A stretch of 64,000 nucleotides of DNA from Candidatus Pantoea edessiphila (GTDB lineage: Bacteria; Pseudomonadota; Gammaproteobacteria; Enterobacterales; Enterobacteriaceae): contig NZ_PDKT01000002.1 of assembly GCF_002933315.1 (NCBI RefSeq), forward strand, positions 1 through 64,000, given 5' to 3'. The translations under genes were made by a program, and so were the position numbers. Below, one piece after another: positions 32,887 through 42,542 of the stretch. Position 1 is the first letter of the stretch, and each line of letters starts with the position of its first letter. Under the pieces are notes generated by a model. The model saw only the letters and a program-made list of their open reading frames with translations, had not been told where the DNA came from and did no database searches.

Positions 32887-33720
32887 GTGCAATTGTTTTC
32901 TAAAGATTGTTGTCTAGATTTATCTTATACTAATATTATGGGTATTTTAAATATTACACCTGATTCTTTTTCAGATGGAGGTAAGTATAATTTATTATGT
33001 AATGCTTTGGTTCATGTTGAAAATATGATTAATGCTGGAGCTAATATTATTGATGTAGGTGGAGAATCAACTAGACCTGGTGCTAATAATGTTGATGTCG
33101 GAGAAGAACTAGATCGTGTAATTCCTGTAATTGAAGCTATCAAAAAAAATTTTGATGTATGGATTTCAGTAGATACATCTAAACCTGAAGTAATGTATGA
33201 ATCTTTAAAAATAGGTATTCATATAATTAATGATATTCGTTCATTACATACAGATAGAGCACTTAAGGTAGCTGCTTTAGCCAATATTCCAGTTTGTCTC
33301 GTACATCAGCCAATTGCGTTATTATGTTATAATCAATATAATTTTGGAGATATTATTGATGAAGTGGATGTTTATTTTTCTAATCAAATTAGTCGTTATG
33401 AACAAGCAGGAATCAAAAAAAATAATATAATTCTTGATCCTGGATTTGGTTTCGGGAAAAATATTAATCAAAATTATCAATTATTAGCTAATATAAACAA
33501 ATTTCGTCATTTTGATTTACCATTATTAGTAGGAATATCACGCAAATCAATGATTGGTAATTTATTGAAAATCAATCCATCAGATTGCTTAATAGGAAGT
33601 ATATCTTGTGCAGTTGTTTCTGCACTACAAGGTATTCAAATTATTCGAGTACATGATGTTAAAGAAACTGCAGAAGCAATGACTATAGTAAAGATTGTAC
33701 AAAACTATAAAGGAATGTAA
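32887..33720 (+). CDS. folP: Dihydropteroate synthase, variant substrate loop
   Basis: Condenses p-aminobenzoate with dihydropterin pyrophosphate in folate synthesis. The start GTG at 32887 (277 aa; E. coli 282) aligns [19 protein letters not shown] with the E. coli start. Intact are [14 protein letters not shown] (Asn22), [17 protein letters not shown] (Asp96), [24 protein letters not shown] and IRVHDV. The usual HMQGxPxxMQ loop is replaced by [11 protein letters not shown] (140-150), losing conserved Met, Gly and Pro. It lies 2 bases upstream of glmM. Confidence 0.94.
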   Translation: MQLFSKDCCLDLSYTNIMGILNITPDSFSDGGKYNLLCNALVHVENMINAGANIIDVGGESTRPGANNVDVGEELDRVIPVIEAIKKNFDVWISVDTSKPEVMYESLKIGIHIINDIRSLHTDRALKVAALANIPVCLVHQPIALLCYNQYNFGDIIDEVDVYFSNQISRYEQAGIKKNNIILDPGFGFGKNINQNYQLLANINKFRHFDLPLLVGISRKSMIGNLLKINPSDCLIGSISCAVVSALQGIQIIRVHDVKETAEAMTIVKIVQNYKGM

Positions 33721-33722
33721 TT

Positions 33723-35057
33723 ATGGGTAATCTCAAATATTTCGGTACCGATGGGATACGCGGTAAAGTGGGAGAATTGCCAATTACCCCTGATTTTGTT
33801 TTAAAGTTAGGTTGGGCAGCAGGAAAAGTACTTACAAGACATGGATCAAAAAAAATAATTATAGGTAAAGATACACGTATTTCCGGTTATATGTTGGAAT
33901 CAGCACTAGAATCTGGTTTATCTGCTGCCGGTTTATCCGCAGCTTTTACTGGTCCAATGCCAACACCAGCCATTGCTTATTTAACTCGTACATTTAGAGC
34001 AGAAGCCGGTATTGTTATTTCTGCATCACATAATCCTTATAATGATAATGGTATTAAGTTTTTTTCTTCAAAAGGTACTAAATTACCTGATTATGTAGAA
34101 GAATCTATTGAATTAGAGATGGAAAAACCAATAACATGTGTTGAATCATCACAGTTAGGTAAAGCAAGTCGTATTGTTGATGCAGCTGGTCGCTATATTG
34201 AATTTTGTAAGGGAACATTCCCAAGCAATTTAAATCTTAATGGATTAAAAATTGTTGTTGATTGTGCAAATGGGTCTACTTATCATATTGCACCTAATGT
34301 GTTAAGTGAATTAGGCGCTGAGATTATTCCTATCGCTGTAAAACCAAATGGTGTAAATATAAATCAAGATTGTGGTACATCTAATGTTTATATGTTGCAA
34401 CGCGTTCTTTCAGAAAAAGCTGATATAGGTTTATCTTATGATGGTGATGGTGATCGTATTACAATGATTGATCACTTAGGATGTAAAGTAGATGGTGATC
34501 AAATTCTTTATATAATCGCACGTGAGGGTTTAAGACAAGGTAATCTACGTGGTGGAGTAGTAGGTACTTTAATGAGTAATATGGGATTAGAAATTGCACT
34601 GAAGCAATTAGGAATTTCATTTGAACGTGCAAAAGTAGGTGATCGCTATGTTATTGAAAAAATGAATACAAAAGGATGGAGGCTAGGTGCTGAAAATTCT
34701 GGTCATGTAATTTTACTAGATAAAACAACTACTTGTGATGGAATTGTTGCTAGTTTGCAGGTACTTACTGCCATGATTCGTAATCAAATGAGCTTACACG
34801 ATTTATGTAGTGGAATAGACATGTTTCCTCAGGTTTTAATAAACGTTCATATACCTAGTAATAATGATGTTCTAGAAAAAAATGATATAAAAAATTTAAC
34901 TAGGGATACAGAAAAAGAGTTATCTGGATGTGGTCGCGTATTATTAAGAAAATCAGGCACTGAACCGCTTATTCGCGTTATGGTAGAAGGTAGAGATAAA
35001 AAACAGATCACTGAATTAGCTAATCGTCTTGTAGATCAAATCAAATTAAATATTTAA
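33723..35057 (+). CDS. glmM: Phosphoglucosamine mutase
   Basis: Converts glucosamine-6-P to glucosamine-1-P for UDP-GlcNAc, feeding MurA and LPS. It is 444 aa (E. coli 445). Phospho-serine Ser102 lies in [17 protein letters not shown], the metal loop is SYDGDGDR, the sugar loop is GAENSGHV, and the phosphate loop is [15 protein letters not shown]. Start ATG at 33723 is next to the folP stop. Intact. Confidence 0.97.
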   Translation: MGNLKYFGTDGIRGKVGELPITPDFVLKLGWAAGKVLTRHGSKKIIIGKDTRISGYMLESALESGLSAAGLSAAFTGPMPTPAIAYLTRTFRAEAGIVISASHNPYNDNGIKFFSSKGTKLPDYVEESIELEMEKPITCVESSQLGKASRIVDAAGRYIEFCKGTFPSNLNLNGLKIVVDCANGSTYHIAPNVLSELGAEIIPIAVKPNGVNINQDCGTSNVYMLQRVLSEKADIGLSYDGDGDRITMIDHLGCKVDGDQILYIIAREGLRQGNLRGGVVGTLMSNMGLEIALKQLGISFERAKVGDRYVIEKMNTKGWRLGAENSGHVILLDKTTTCDGIVASLQVLTAMIRNQMSLHDLCSGIDMFPQVLINVHIPSNNDVLEKNDIKNLTRDTEKELSGCGRVLLRKSGTEPLIRVMVEGRDKKQITELANRLVDQIKLNI

Positions 35058-35190
35058 TTTGATACAATTAAAATTACTTTATTATATATCATCTTTTCTA
35101 AATAAATATTGCAGAAAAATAGTATGTTTGTTAGAATTATTTTCATAAATTTATGAAGACTGTATAATTATTTCTGGATATTATTTAGTT

Positions 35191-35508
35191 ATGTACTTAT
35201 CTCTTTTAATATTTTTCTTCACTATATCTATTACTTTTATATCTTTAGTGATGTTTCAGCAAAGTAAAGGTGCTGGGATAGAAACTTCTTTTAACTCAAG
35301 TACATCAGATATAATTTTTAATTCGATTACTTCTAATAGTTCATTGAATAAAGTTATCTCTATTTTAGCTGCTTTATTTTTTTTAATCAGTTTAATCTTA
35401 AGCAATTGGAATAGTAATAATATTTTAAGTAAAAATGAATGGGAGAACTTATCCGCACCTGTAAAATCACAGAATATAAAAATACATCATTCTTCTATTA
35501 AAAAATAA
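35191..35508 (+). CDS. secG: Protein translocase subunit SecG
   Basis: Auxiliary subunit of the SecYEG channel. It is 105 aa (E. coli 110). TM1 spans about 2-20 (LSLLIFFFTISITFISLVMF), followed by the conserved QQSKGAG segment, then TM2 about 51-68 (VISILAALFFLISLILSNW) and the conserved NEWENLSAPVK tail. It lies upstream of tRNA-Leu(GAG), as in E. coli. Confidence 0.95.
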   Translation: MYLSLLIFFFTISITFISLVMFQQSKGAGIETSFNSSTSDIIFNSITSNSSLNKVISILAALFFLISLILSNWNSNNILSKNEWENLSAPVKSQNIKIHHSSIKK

Positions 35509-35578
35509 TTGACTTAGTATTATACTATAATTGTTTATCTTACTTGAAAAAATATGTTAATTTTACGTAAAAAGCAAT

Positions 35579-35665
35579 ACCGAGGTGGTGGAATTGGTAG
35601 ACACGCTACTTTGAGGTGGTAGTGCCTGTTTTGGTTTGCGGGTTCAAATCCCGTCCTCGGTACCA
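35579..35665 (+). tRNA. tRNA-Leu (GAG)
   Basis: An 87-nt type II tRNA with anticodon GAG at 35613-35615 (loop TTGAGGT), a long variable arm, T-loop TTCAAAT and encoded CCA at 35663-35665. It corresponds to E. coli leuU between secG and rimP. The acceptor starts ACCGAGG, making A1-U72, where E. coli leuU has G1. Confidence 0.95.
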
Positions 35666-35771
35666 ATATATATTTAATATTATGTTATAATTTTTAATTT
35701 ATAAAATATATTTTGTAAATATTAGGTCTTTATTTTTATATAATGTATTTAATTTTAGTAAAGGAGGTTAT

Positions 35772-35807
35772 TTGTTATTTTGGAGCATTTATCATTTAGT
35801 GAACTAA
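35772..35807 (+). CDS. Possible 11-codon leader ORF before the rimP-nusA hairpin
   Basis: AAGGAGGT (35761-35768), a full anti-SD match, precedes TTG at 35772. The frame reads MLFWSIYHLVN and stops at 35805-35807, inside the left arm of the 32-bp hairpin. A translating ribosome here would disturb the hairpin. It may be an attenuation-type leader or chance; no homologue is known to me. Confidence 0.25.
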   Translation: MLFWSIYHLVN

Positions 35808-35860
35808 TAACAAAAAACCCCTGCTGATGGGGTTTTTTGTTATTAGTTCACTAAATGATA
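35790..35860. terminator. 32-bp perfect palindrome enclosing a terminator core
   Basis: 35790-35821 is the exact reverse complement of 35829-35860, with the 7-base loop TGCTGAT. The core A6C4...G4T6 (35812-35838) is a classical Rho-independent terminator for the upstream tRNA-Leu. Another 21 perfectly paired bases extend it outward. It ends 40 bases before the rimP TTG. The symmetry makes it able to act on both strands. Confidence 0.85.
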
Positions 35861-35899
35861 TCGAAAATAACCCTTTTATTTATGTCTTGGGGGATAATT

Positions 35900-36364
35900 T
35901 TGTCCAAATTAAGAAATAACTTAATAAAGTTGGTATCAGAAATAATAGAAAATCTTGGATATCAATTCATTGGTATTCAATTTATCAAAAATCATGTATC
36001 AATTTTCCGTATTTATATTGATAAAGAAAATGGTGTTAATATAAACGATTGTGCAAATACTAGCTACCAAATAAGTAAAATAATAGACACAAAGAATCTA
36101 ATTAGTACACCTTATAATCTCGAAATATCATCACCTGGACTAAATCGTCCTTTATTTACTGTAGAACAGTATTTAAAATTTTTAGGTAAAAAAGTAAGTT
36201 TATTATTATATGTAGCTATTCAAAACCGTCGCAAATGGAAGGGAATTATCAAATCTGTTAAAGGAGATATTATTACGGTAAATGTTAAGGGGCATGATAA
36301 AGTATTTGCTTTTAATAATATCCAAAAAGCAAACTTAGTTCCCTGCTTCCAAAATCCGGATTGA
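35900..36364 (+). CDS. rimP: Ribosome maturation factor RimP
   Basis: Assists 30S assembly. Start TTG at 35900, after GGGGG (35889-35893): [22 protein letters not shown] aligns with the E. coli start region. In-frame ATGs at 35855 and 35882 lie in the hairpin or before the SD. It is 154 aa (E. coli 150). Conserved: [45 protein letters not shown] and NIQKANLVP. First gene of the nusA-infB operon; the tRNA-fMet gene metY that precedes it in E. coli is missing. Confidence 0.94.
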   Translation: MSKLRNNLIKLVSEIIENLGYQFIGIQFIKNHVSIFRIYIDKENGVNINDCANTSYQISKIIDTKNLISTPYNLEISSPGLNRPLFTVEQYLKFLGKKVSLLLYVAIQNRRKWKGIIKSVKGDIITVNVKGHDKVFAFNNIQKANLVPCFQNPD

Positions 36365-36374
36365 GAAAACCAAA

Positions 36375-37862
36375 ATGAACAAAGAGATATTAGCTGTTGT
36401 AGAAGCCGTTTCTAACGAAAAAGCTTTACCGCGTGAAAAAATCTTTGAAGCACTCGAGCGTGCATTAGCTACTGCAACTAAAAAAAAATATGAACAAGAA
36501 ATAGATGTACGAGTTAGTATTGATCGTAAAAGTGGTGATTTTGATACTTTCCGTAGATGGGAAATAGTACAAGAAGTATTACAACCAACGCGTGAAATAA
36601 CACTTGAAGCAGCTCAATTTGAAAATAAAAAATTTAATTTAGGTGAATATATCGAAGATCAAATAGAATCTGTCACTTTTGACCGTATTACTACTCAAAC
36701 TGCTAAACAAGTTATTGTACAAAAAGTACGAGAAGCAGAACGTGCTATGGTAATTGATAAGTTTCGTGCACAAAAAGGTGAAATGATTACATGTACAGTA
36801 AAGAAAATTAATCGTGATAGTATTTCTCTGGATTTGGGAAATAATGCTGAAGCTATAATTTTACGTGAAGATATTTTACCACGTGAAAATTTTAGGCCGG
36901 GAGATCGTATTCGTGGAGTATTATATTCTATCCGTCCTGAAGCAAGAGGTGCTCAACTTTTTATTACTCGTTCTAAACCAGAAATGTTAATTGAACTTTT
37001 TCGTATTGAAGTACCTGAAATTAATGAAGAAATTATTGAAATTAAAGCTGCTACTCGTGATCCAGGTTCTAGAGCCAAAATTGCAGTTAAAACAAATGAT
37101 AAACGCATTGATCCTATAGGTGCTTGTGTTGGTATGCGTGGTGCACGTGTTCAAGCAGTTTCTAATGAACTAGGTGGAGAGAGAATTGATATCGTATTAT
37201 GGGATGATAATCCAGCACAGTTTGTTATTAATGCCATGGCACCAGCAGATGTAACATCAATTATAGTTGATGAAGATAAACACACTATGGATATTGCTGT
37301 TGAAACAAATCATCTTGCACAAGCAATTGGCCGTAATGGTCAAAATGTTAGGTTAGCTTCTCAATTGAGTGGTTGGGAATTAAATGTAATGACTATTGAA
37401 GATTTACAGGCAAAACATCAAGCTGAAACACATGAAGCAATTGATATATTTACTAAACATCTTGATATCAATAGGGATTTTGCAATCACTTTAGTCGAAA
37501 AAGGTTTTTCTTCTTTAGAAGAATTAGCATATGTACCTGTTAATGAAATATTAGAAATTGGGGGATTAACTGAAGAAATTATCAAAAATTTACGTAAACA
37601 AGCTAAAAATGCATTAATTACCTTGGCACTAGCTAAACAAGAAAGCATTGGTATTCATACGCCAAACCAAGATCTTTTAAATTTACAGGGCCTAAATCGT
37701 ACTATAGCATTTCGTTTAGCATTAAAAGGTATTTCAACATTAGAAGCTTTAGCTGAGCAAAGTATTGATGATTTAATTGATATTGAAGAACTCAGTAAAA
37801 CACAAGCTGGTGCATTAATTATGGCTGCACGTGATATATGTTGGTTTAGTAATAAAGCGTAA
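36375..37862 (+). CDS. nusA: Transcription factor NusA
   Basis: RNA polymerase-binding factor in pausing, termination and antitermination. It is 495 aa, the E. coli length. It has an N-terminal RNAP-binding domain (1-130), S1 domain (about 135-200), two KH domains ([26 protein letters not shown] and [25 protein letters not shown]) and two acidic C-terminal repeats (from about residue 365). It starts 10 bp after the rimP stop, inside the rimP-nusA-infB operon. Confidence 0.98.
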   Translation: MNKEILAVVEAVSNEKALPREKIFEALERALATATKKKYEQEIDVRVSIDRKSGDFDTFRRWEIVQEVLQPTREITLEAAQFENKKFNLGEYIEDQIESVTFDRITTQTAKQVIVQKVREAERAMVIDKFRAQKGEMITCTVKKINRDSISLDLGNNAEAIILREDILPRENFRPGDRIRGVLYSIRPEARGAQLFITRSKPEMLIELFRIEVPEINEEIIEIKAATRDPGSRAKIAVKTNDKRIDPIGACVGMRGARVQAVSNELGGERIDIVLWDDNPAQFVINAMAPADVTSIIVDEDKHTMDIAVETNHLAQAIGRNGQNVRLASQLSGWELNVMTIEDLQAKHQAETHEAIDIFTKHLDINRDFAITLVEKGFSSLEELAYVPVNEILEIGGLTEEIIKNLRKQAKNALITLALAKQESIGIHTPNQDLLNLQGLNRTIAFRLALKGISTLEALAEQSIDDLIDIEELSKTQAGALIMAARDICWFSNKA

Positions 37863-37879
37863 TAACGGGAAGGAATATA

Positions 37880-40525
37880 ATGACAGATGTAACCGTACAA
37901 TCGCTGGCTTCAGAAATTCAGATTTCAGTAGATCGGTTAATTAAACAATTCGCTAATGCAGGAATCTCTAAATCTGAAAATGATGTAGTAACTCAGCATG
38001 AGAAAGAAATTTTATTATCTTATCTAAATTATAAACATGGAAATCAAAATAATTCTGATACACTAACTTTACAACGTAAGATACGCAGTACATTAAGTAT
38101 ACCAAGTGTTGGAGGAAAACACAAATCAGTAAAAATAGAAATTCGTAAAAAACGTACTTACAATAAAAATAGTGTAGATATTGAAAAAATTGATAAAACA
38201 AAAAATAAATTTCCTGAAGAAAATGATATTAAATTAAAAAAGATAATTTCAATTAAAGACAAAATTAATAATTTACCAATAAATAAAAATAAACATACAA
38301 CAAATAAAAACAAAACAAATAATAAAACAAAAAATAATCGAATTACTGAAGAAATGATAAAAAATCTGCAAAAGAAAAAAGAGCGTTTTGCAGTTGATGC
38401 TACTGAATTAAAACGTAAATCTGAGGAGACAGCACGTCGTAGAATTGAAAAAGAAGCACGTATTGCAGTAGAAAATGCTCGCATTTTAGCTGAAGACAAA
38501 GCAGAAGAGTGGAAAAAAAACGAAGAAAATGACCAAAAAATAAATAATTATAAATATACTATGCAAGCTGAAGATGACCATCAAATTGAATCTGAGCATC
38601 AGTATATGCGTAATAATAAAATATTACGTTCTATAAAAAAAGGTAATAAACGTACAGAGCAAAAAAACGACAATGAAGAACTAAGAAATGTTGTTCGTAT
38701 TAAAGGCAGTAAAAATCGCAATAAACAGAACACAATACAACAAATTTTTAACAAGCCAATTCAAGCAGTTATGCGTAACGTAATAATTGGAGAAACTATT
38801 ACCGTTTCTGAATTAGCAAACAAAATGGCTGTGAAAGGTTCTGTAGTAATAAAAACAATGATAAAAATGGGAGCAATGGCGACAATTAATCAAGTGCTCG
38901 ATCAAGAAACTGCGCAACTTGTTGTTGAGGAAATGGGACATAAAGTAATCTTACGTCGCGAAAATGAAATAGAGGAATCATTAATAAAAAAACGTGATAT
39001 TAATGCTATTGAAGAAAATCGTGCACCAATTGTTACTATTATGGGTCATGTAGATCATGGAAAAACTTCTTTACTAGACTATATTCGTTCTACGAAAATA
39101 GCACCTGGTGAAGCAGGTGGTATTACTCAACATATCGGTGCTTATCATGTAGAAACAAACAATGGTATGATAACTTTCCTTGATACTCCAGGACATGCAG
39201 CATTTACTGCAATGCGTGCACGTGGCGCGCAAATAACTGATATAGTGATTTTAGTTGTAGCTGTAGATGATGGAGTAATGCCACAAACTATTGAAGCCAT
39301 ACAACATGCAAAAGCAGCTAAAGTACCAGTTATAGTAGCTATTAATAAAATTGATAAAGAAGGAGCTGATCCAGAACGAATTAAAAATGAACTAACTCAA
39401 CATGGTATTGTTCCAGAAGAATGGGGTGGGGAAAATATATTTGTTAATGTTTCAGCTAAAAATGGAATTGGTATAGATAATTTACTAAATGCAATTTTAT
39501 TGCAATCTGAAATATTAGAGCTAAAAGCTGTACATACAGGTATGGCAACAGGAGTAGTAATAGAATCATTTTTAGATAAAGGTAGAGGTCCAGTTGCTAC
39601 TGTATTAATAAGAGAAGGACAACTTAATCAACACGACATTGTTCTTTGTGGTTTTGAATACGGTCGTGTTCGTGCAATACGTGATGAGATGGGTTATAAA
39701 GTAACAAAAGCAAATCCTTCAATTCCAGTTGAAATTCTAGGTTTATCTGGAGTTCCAGCTGCAGGTGATGAAATGACAGTTGTTAGAAATGAAAAAAAAG
39801 CACGTGAAGTTGCTCTTTATCGTCAAGGCAAATTTCGAGAAATCAAATTAGCACGTCAACAAAAATCTAAGTTAGAAAATGTATTTTCTAACTTAGATAA
39901 AGATACAATATCTGAATTAAATATTGTACTAAAAGCAGATGTTCAAGGTTCTGTTGAAGCAATTTGTGATGCATTAATAAAACTTTCTACTAATGCAATA
40001 AAAGTCAATATTATTTATTGTGGTGTAGGAGGTATTACTGAAACCGATGCTACTTTAGCATCAGCATCTAGCGCTATTATAATAGGATTTAATGTAAGAG
40101 CTGATTCATCTGCTCGTGCTGTAATTGATAATGAAGGTTTAAATTTAAATTATTATTCTGTAATATATGATTTAATTGATGAAGTAAAAGCAGCTATGCT
40201 TGGTATGTTAACACCAGAATATAAACAAAACATTATTGCTTTAGCTAAAGTACGTAATATATTTAAATCAGTAAAATTTGGTGCTATTGCAGGTTGCATG
40301 GTAACGGAAGGTAATATAAAACGCCATAATTCTATTAGAATTTTAAGAAATAATATAGTAATTTATGAAGGTGAAATTGAATCTTTAAGACGTTTCAAAG
40401 ATGATGTTGGTGAAGTACGTAGTGGTATGGAGTGTGGTATAGGAGTAAAAAATTATAATGATATACATGTTGATGATGTAATTGAAGTATTTGAAACTAT
40501 AGAAGTAAAACGTACAATTGATTAA
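37880..40525 (+). CDS. infB: Translation initiation factor IF-2
   Basis: GTPase that places fMet-tRNA on the 30S and joins the 50S. It is 881 aa (E. coli 890). The IF2-N domain is at the start ([26 protein letters not shown]). A Lys/Asn/Glu-rich, poorly conserved linker (about 55-290) has drifted to AT-rich codons. The G domain begins near residue 388 with GHVDHGKTS, then DTPGHAAF and NKIDK. C-terminal domains include [13 protein letters not shown] and [21 protein letters not shown]. Full length. Confidence 0.98.
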   Translation: MTDVTVQSLASEIQISVDRLIKQFANAGISKSENDVVTQHEKEILLSYLNYKHGNQNNSDTLTLQRKIRSTLSIPSVGGKHKSVKIEIRKKRTYNKNSVDIEKIDKTKNKFPEENDIKLKKIISIKDKINNLPINKNKHTTNKNKTNNKTKNNRITEEMIKNLQKKKERFAVDATELKRKSEETARRRIEKEARIAVENARILAEDKAEEWKKNEENDQKINNYKYTMQAEDDHQIESEHQYMRNNKILRSIKKGNKRTEQKNDNEELRNVVRIKGSKNRNKQNTIQQIFNKPIQAVMRNVIIGETITVSELANKMAVKGSVVIKTMIKMGAMATINQVLDQETAQLVVEEMGHKVILRRENEIEESLIKKRDINAIEENRAPIVTIMGHVDHGKTSLLDYIRSTKIAPGEAGGITQHIGAYHVETNNGMITFLDTPGHAAFTAMRARGAQITDIVILVVAVDDGVMPQTIEAIQHAKAAKVPVIVAINKIDKEGADPERIKNELTQHGIVPEEWGGENIFVNVSAKNGIGIDNLLNAILLQSEILELKAVHTGMATGVVIESFLDKGRGPVATVLIREGQLNQHDIVLCGFEYGRVRAIRDEMGYKVTKANPSIPVEILGLSGVPAAGDEMTVVRNEKKAREVALYRQGKFREIKLARQQKSKLENVFSNLDKDTISELNIVLKADVQGSVEAICDALIKLSTNAIKVNIIYCGVGGITETDATLASASSAIIIGFNVRADSSARAVIDNEGLNLNYYSVIYDLIDEVKAAMLGMLTPEYKQNIIALAKVRNIFKSVKFGAIAGCMVTEGNIKRHNSIRILRNNIVIYEGEIESLRRFKDDVGEVRSGMECGIGVKNYNDIHVDDVIEVFETIEVKRTID

Positions 40526-40539
40526 CAACAAAATATGAA

Positions 40540-40570
40540 ATTCGATAGGTTTTATATATACCTATCGAAT
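40540..40570 (+). promoter_or_regulatory. 11-bp hairpin between infB and rbfA
   Basis: ATTCGATAGGT (40540-40550) pairs perfectly with ACCTATCGAAT (40560-40570) around a 9-base AT loop, and GATAGG recurs just after. No T-run follows, so it is more likely an RNA processing or stability element inside the operon than a terminator. Confidence 0.55.
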
Positions 40571-40588
40571 AGATAGGATAAGATAATT

Positions 40589-40951
40589 ATGATAAGAGAA
40601 TGTAATCGTTCACTTCGTATATCACAAGAGATTCAAAAAGAGATAACAATCATATTACAACGAAAAATAAATGATCCTCGTTTAAATATGATGATTACTG
40701 TATCTAGCGTTGAAGTTTCTCGTGATTTATCTTATGCAAAAGTATTTGTTACTTTTTTTAAAGAAAAACAAAATTTACATACTATAGAAAATGGTTTAAA
40801 GGCACTGAAATCATCTTGTGGGTATATTCGTTCTTTATTAAGTAAAAACATGAAGTTACGTATAATTCCTTTATTGAATTTTTTTTATGATAGTTCTATT
40901 AAAAATGGTGAATATATTTGCAATCTTATTGACAAAACAAAATTAACATAA
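40589..40951 (+). CDS. rbfA: 30S ribosome-binding factor RbfA
   Basis: KH-like factor that matures the 16S 5' end. It is 120 aa (E. coli 133; the C-terminal tail is shorter). Conserved segments are RISQEIQKEITIILQRKINDPRLNMMITVSSVEVSRDLSYAKVFVTF (residues 10-56), then LKSSCGYIRSLLSKNMKLRIIPLLNFFYD. It lies between infB and truB, as in E. coli. Confidence 0.95.
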   Translation: MIRECNRSLRISQEIQKEITIILQRKINDPRLNMMITVSSVEVSRDLSYAKVFVTFFKEKQNLHTIENGLKALKSSCGYIRSLLSKNMKLRIIPLLNFFYDSSIKNGEYICNLIDKTKLT

Positions 40952-41001
40952 ATTAATATACTATACATAACTATAATAATAAGGAACAATAAGGAATATT
41001 C

Positions 41002-41931
41002 ATGTACTTTAGTTGTCCCAATGTCAATGGTGTTTTATTATTGGATAAATCAAAAGGTGTTTCCTCTAATTATGCATTACAAGAGGTAAGACGTATATTT
41101 AATTTTAGTAAAGCAGGATATACTGGCACTCTTGATCCATTAGCAACTGGTATGTTGCCAATTTGTTTCGGATCATCAACTAAATTTTCAAGATATTTAT
41201 TAGATTCAGATAAACGTTATCTAGTTACAGCTAAATTAGGTAAACGTACTGATACTTCTGATTGTTATGGTAAAATATTAAAAGAAAGCCCCATTTTATT
41301 TAATAGAGAACAGCTAAATAATGTATTAAAAAACTTTAGAGGTAATATTTCACAAGTTCCATCTATGTTTTCAGCCTTAAAACATCAGGGTATTCCGTTA
41401 TATAAATACGCTCGTAAAGGTATAATAATTCAACGTAAAGAACGTTTAATTAATGTATATAAATTAAAAGTTATCAAATGGGATAATGATGAACTAGAAT
41501 TAGATATTAGTTGCTCTAAAGGCACATATATTCGTACACTTATTGAGGATATAGGCGAGCAATTAGGTTGTAGTGCTTATGTTATTGCATTGCGTAGATT
41601 ACAAGTTGCAAAGTGTTCTTTATATAAGATGCTGACATTAGATCAATTAAATAAATTGTTTTCGATTTTTATTAAAACAGGTATTTCCTTAAAAGAACTT
41701 ATTGATCAGTTAATATTGCCAATCGATAGTCAACTATCTCATTTGCCTGTGGTAAATTTATTACCTTTGTCAGCACGTAGATTCAAACAGGGACAATTAA
41801 TATTCATCAATAAATTAACATTAAATGGTTTAGTGCGTGTGACAGAAGGAACATTGCATAAATTTATTGGTATCGCTAAAATTGCTCATAATGGTTATAT
41901 AGCTCCACAATGTCTGTTAAATAATGACTAA
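41002..41931 (+). CDS. truB: tRNA pseudouridine-55 synthase
   Basis: Makes pseudouridine 55 in the T-loop of tRNAs and acts as an RNA chaperone. It is 309 aa (E. coli 314). Catalytic Asp45 lies in AGYTGTLDPLATGMLPICFG. Other motifs are RYLVTAKLGKRTDTSD, SMFSALKHQGIPLYKYAR and CSKGTYIRTLIEDIG. The C-terminal PUA-like segment ends GLVRVTEGTLHKFIGIAKI. The N-terminus is a little shorter than in E. coli. SD AAGGAA is present. Confidence 0.96.
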   Translation: MYFSCPNVNGVLLLDKSKGVSSNYALQEVRRIFNFSKAGYTGTLDPLATGMLPICFGSSTKFSRYLLDSDKRYLVTAKLGKRTDTSDCYGKILKESPILFNREQLNNVLKNFRGNISQVPSMFSALKHQGIPLYKYARKGIIIQRKERLINVYKLKVIKWDNDELELDISCSKGTYIRTLIEDIGEQLGCSAYVIALRRLQVAKCSLYKMLTLDQLNKLFSIFIKTGISLKELIDQLILPIDSQLSHLPVVNLLPLSARRFKQGQLIFINKLTLNGLVRVTEGTLHKFIGIAKIAHNGYIAPQCLLNND

Positions 41932-42028
41932 AACATTATTTTTAGCAATTTAATAAATAAAAATATATTTTAAAATAAATCAACATCAATATACAATGTG
42001 TTTATATTCACTTAATATGGAGTATATC

Positions 42029-42298
42029 ATGTCCCTTGATATAAAATTTAAAGAAAAAATTATTTCTAAATACGGAAAAAATTCTAATGATAATGGTACA
42101 CCTGAAGTGCAAATTGCTTTATTAACTACTCGTATTAATCATCTTCAAGAACATTTTGCTAAACATAAAAAAGACTACCATGGTCGTATGGGATTATTAC
42201 GTATAGTTTCTCAACGTCGCAAATTATTAGACTACTTAAAGAACAAAAACCTTATAAGATATACAAAATTAATTGAAAATCTTAATATACGTCGTTAA
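42029..42298 (+). CDS. rpsO: 30S ribosomal protein S15
   Basis: Primary 16S-binding protein. The start [16 protein letters not shown] at 42029 follows GGAG and gives 89 aa, the E. coli length; the open frame to 41996 is not used. [34 protein letters not shown] is the conserved RNA-binding core. It is followed by pnp as in E. coli. E. coli rpsO is autoregulated by a pseudoknot at its start; I could not confirm one. Confidence 0.97.
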   Translation: MSLDIKFKEKIISKYGKNSNDNGTPEVQIALLTTRINHLQEHFAKHKKDYHGRMGLLRIVSQRRKLLDYLKNKNLIRYTKLIENLNIRR

Positions 42299-42498
42299 AT
42301 TTAATTAATATTTAAGGAAATAATATGAGTAAATGTTAAATAATTTTTATATACTTATGGAATGGAGTAGTATTTTATATTACTAAATTAATTAGCAACA
42401 ATTTTAAATGCAATATTTATTGTTGTTTGTTGTGATCTTTATTTTCAAAAATTAAAATTTTATGTTAATTTTTTTAATAACAAAGATCAGTAATCAAT

Positions 42499-42539
42499 GG
42501 CACGCTAAAATAGCGTTGCCTTCAAAGTTGAGGACTTTG
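42499..42539 (+). promoter_or_regulatory. Paired hairpins in the pnp leader, SD in second loop
   Basis: GGCACGCT (42499-42506) pairs with AGCGTTGCC (42512-42520, one bulged T); CAAAGT (42523-42528) pairs with ACTTTG (42534-42539). The second loop TGAGG contains the SD of the TTG start at 42543. The GC content stands out. E. coli pnp is autoregulated through RNase III cleavage of a leader hairpin; this may be the retained counterpart. Confidence 0.55.
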
Positions 42540-42542
42540 ATT

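Noticed and set aside
38158-38499. Minus-strand open frames inside infB (37968-38201, 38158-38499)
   Set aside because: Shadows of the Lys/Asn-rich IF-2 linker; repetitive composition and no homology.
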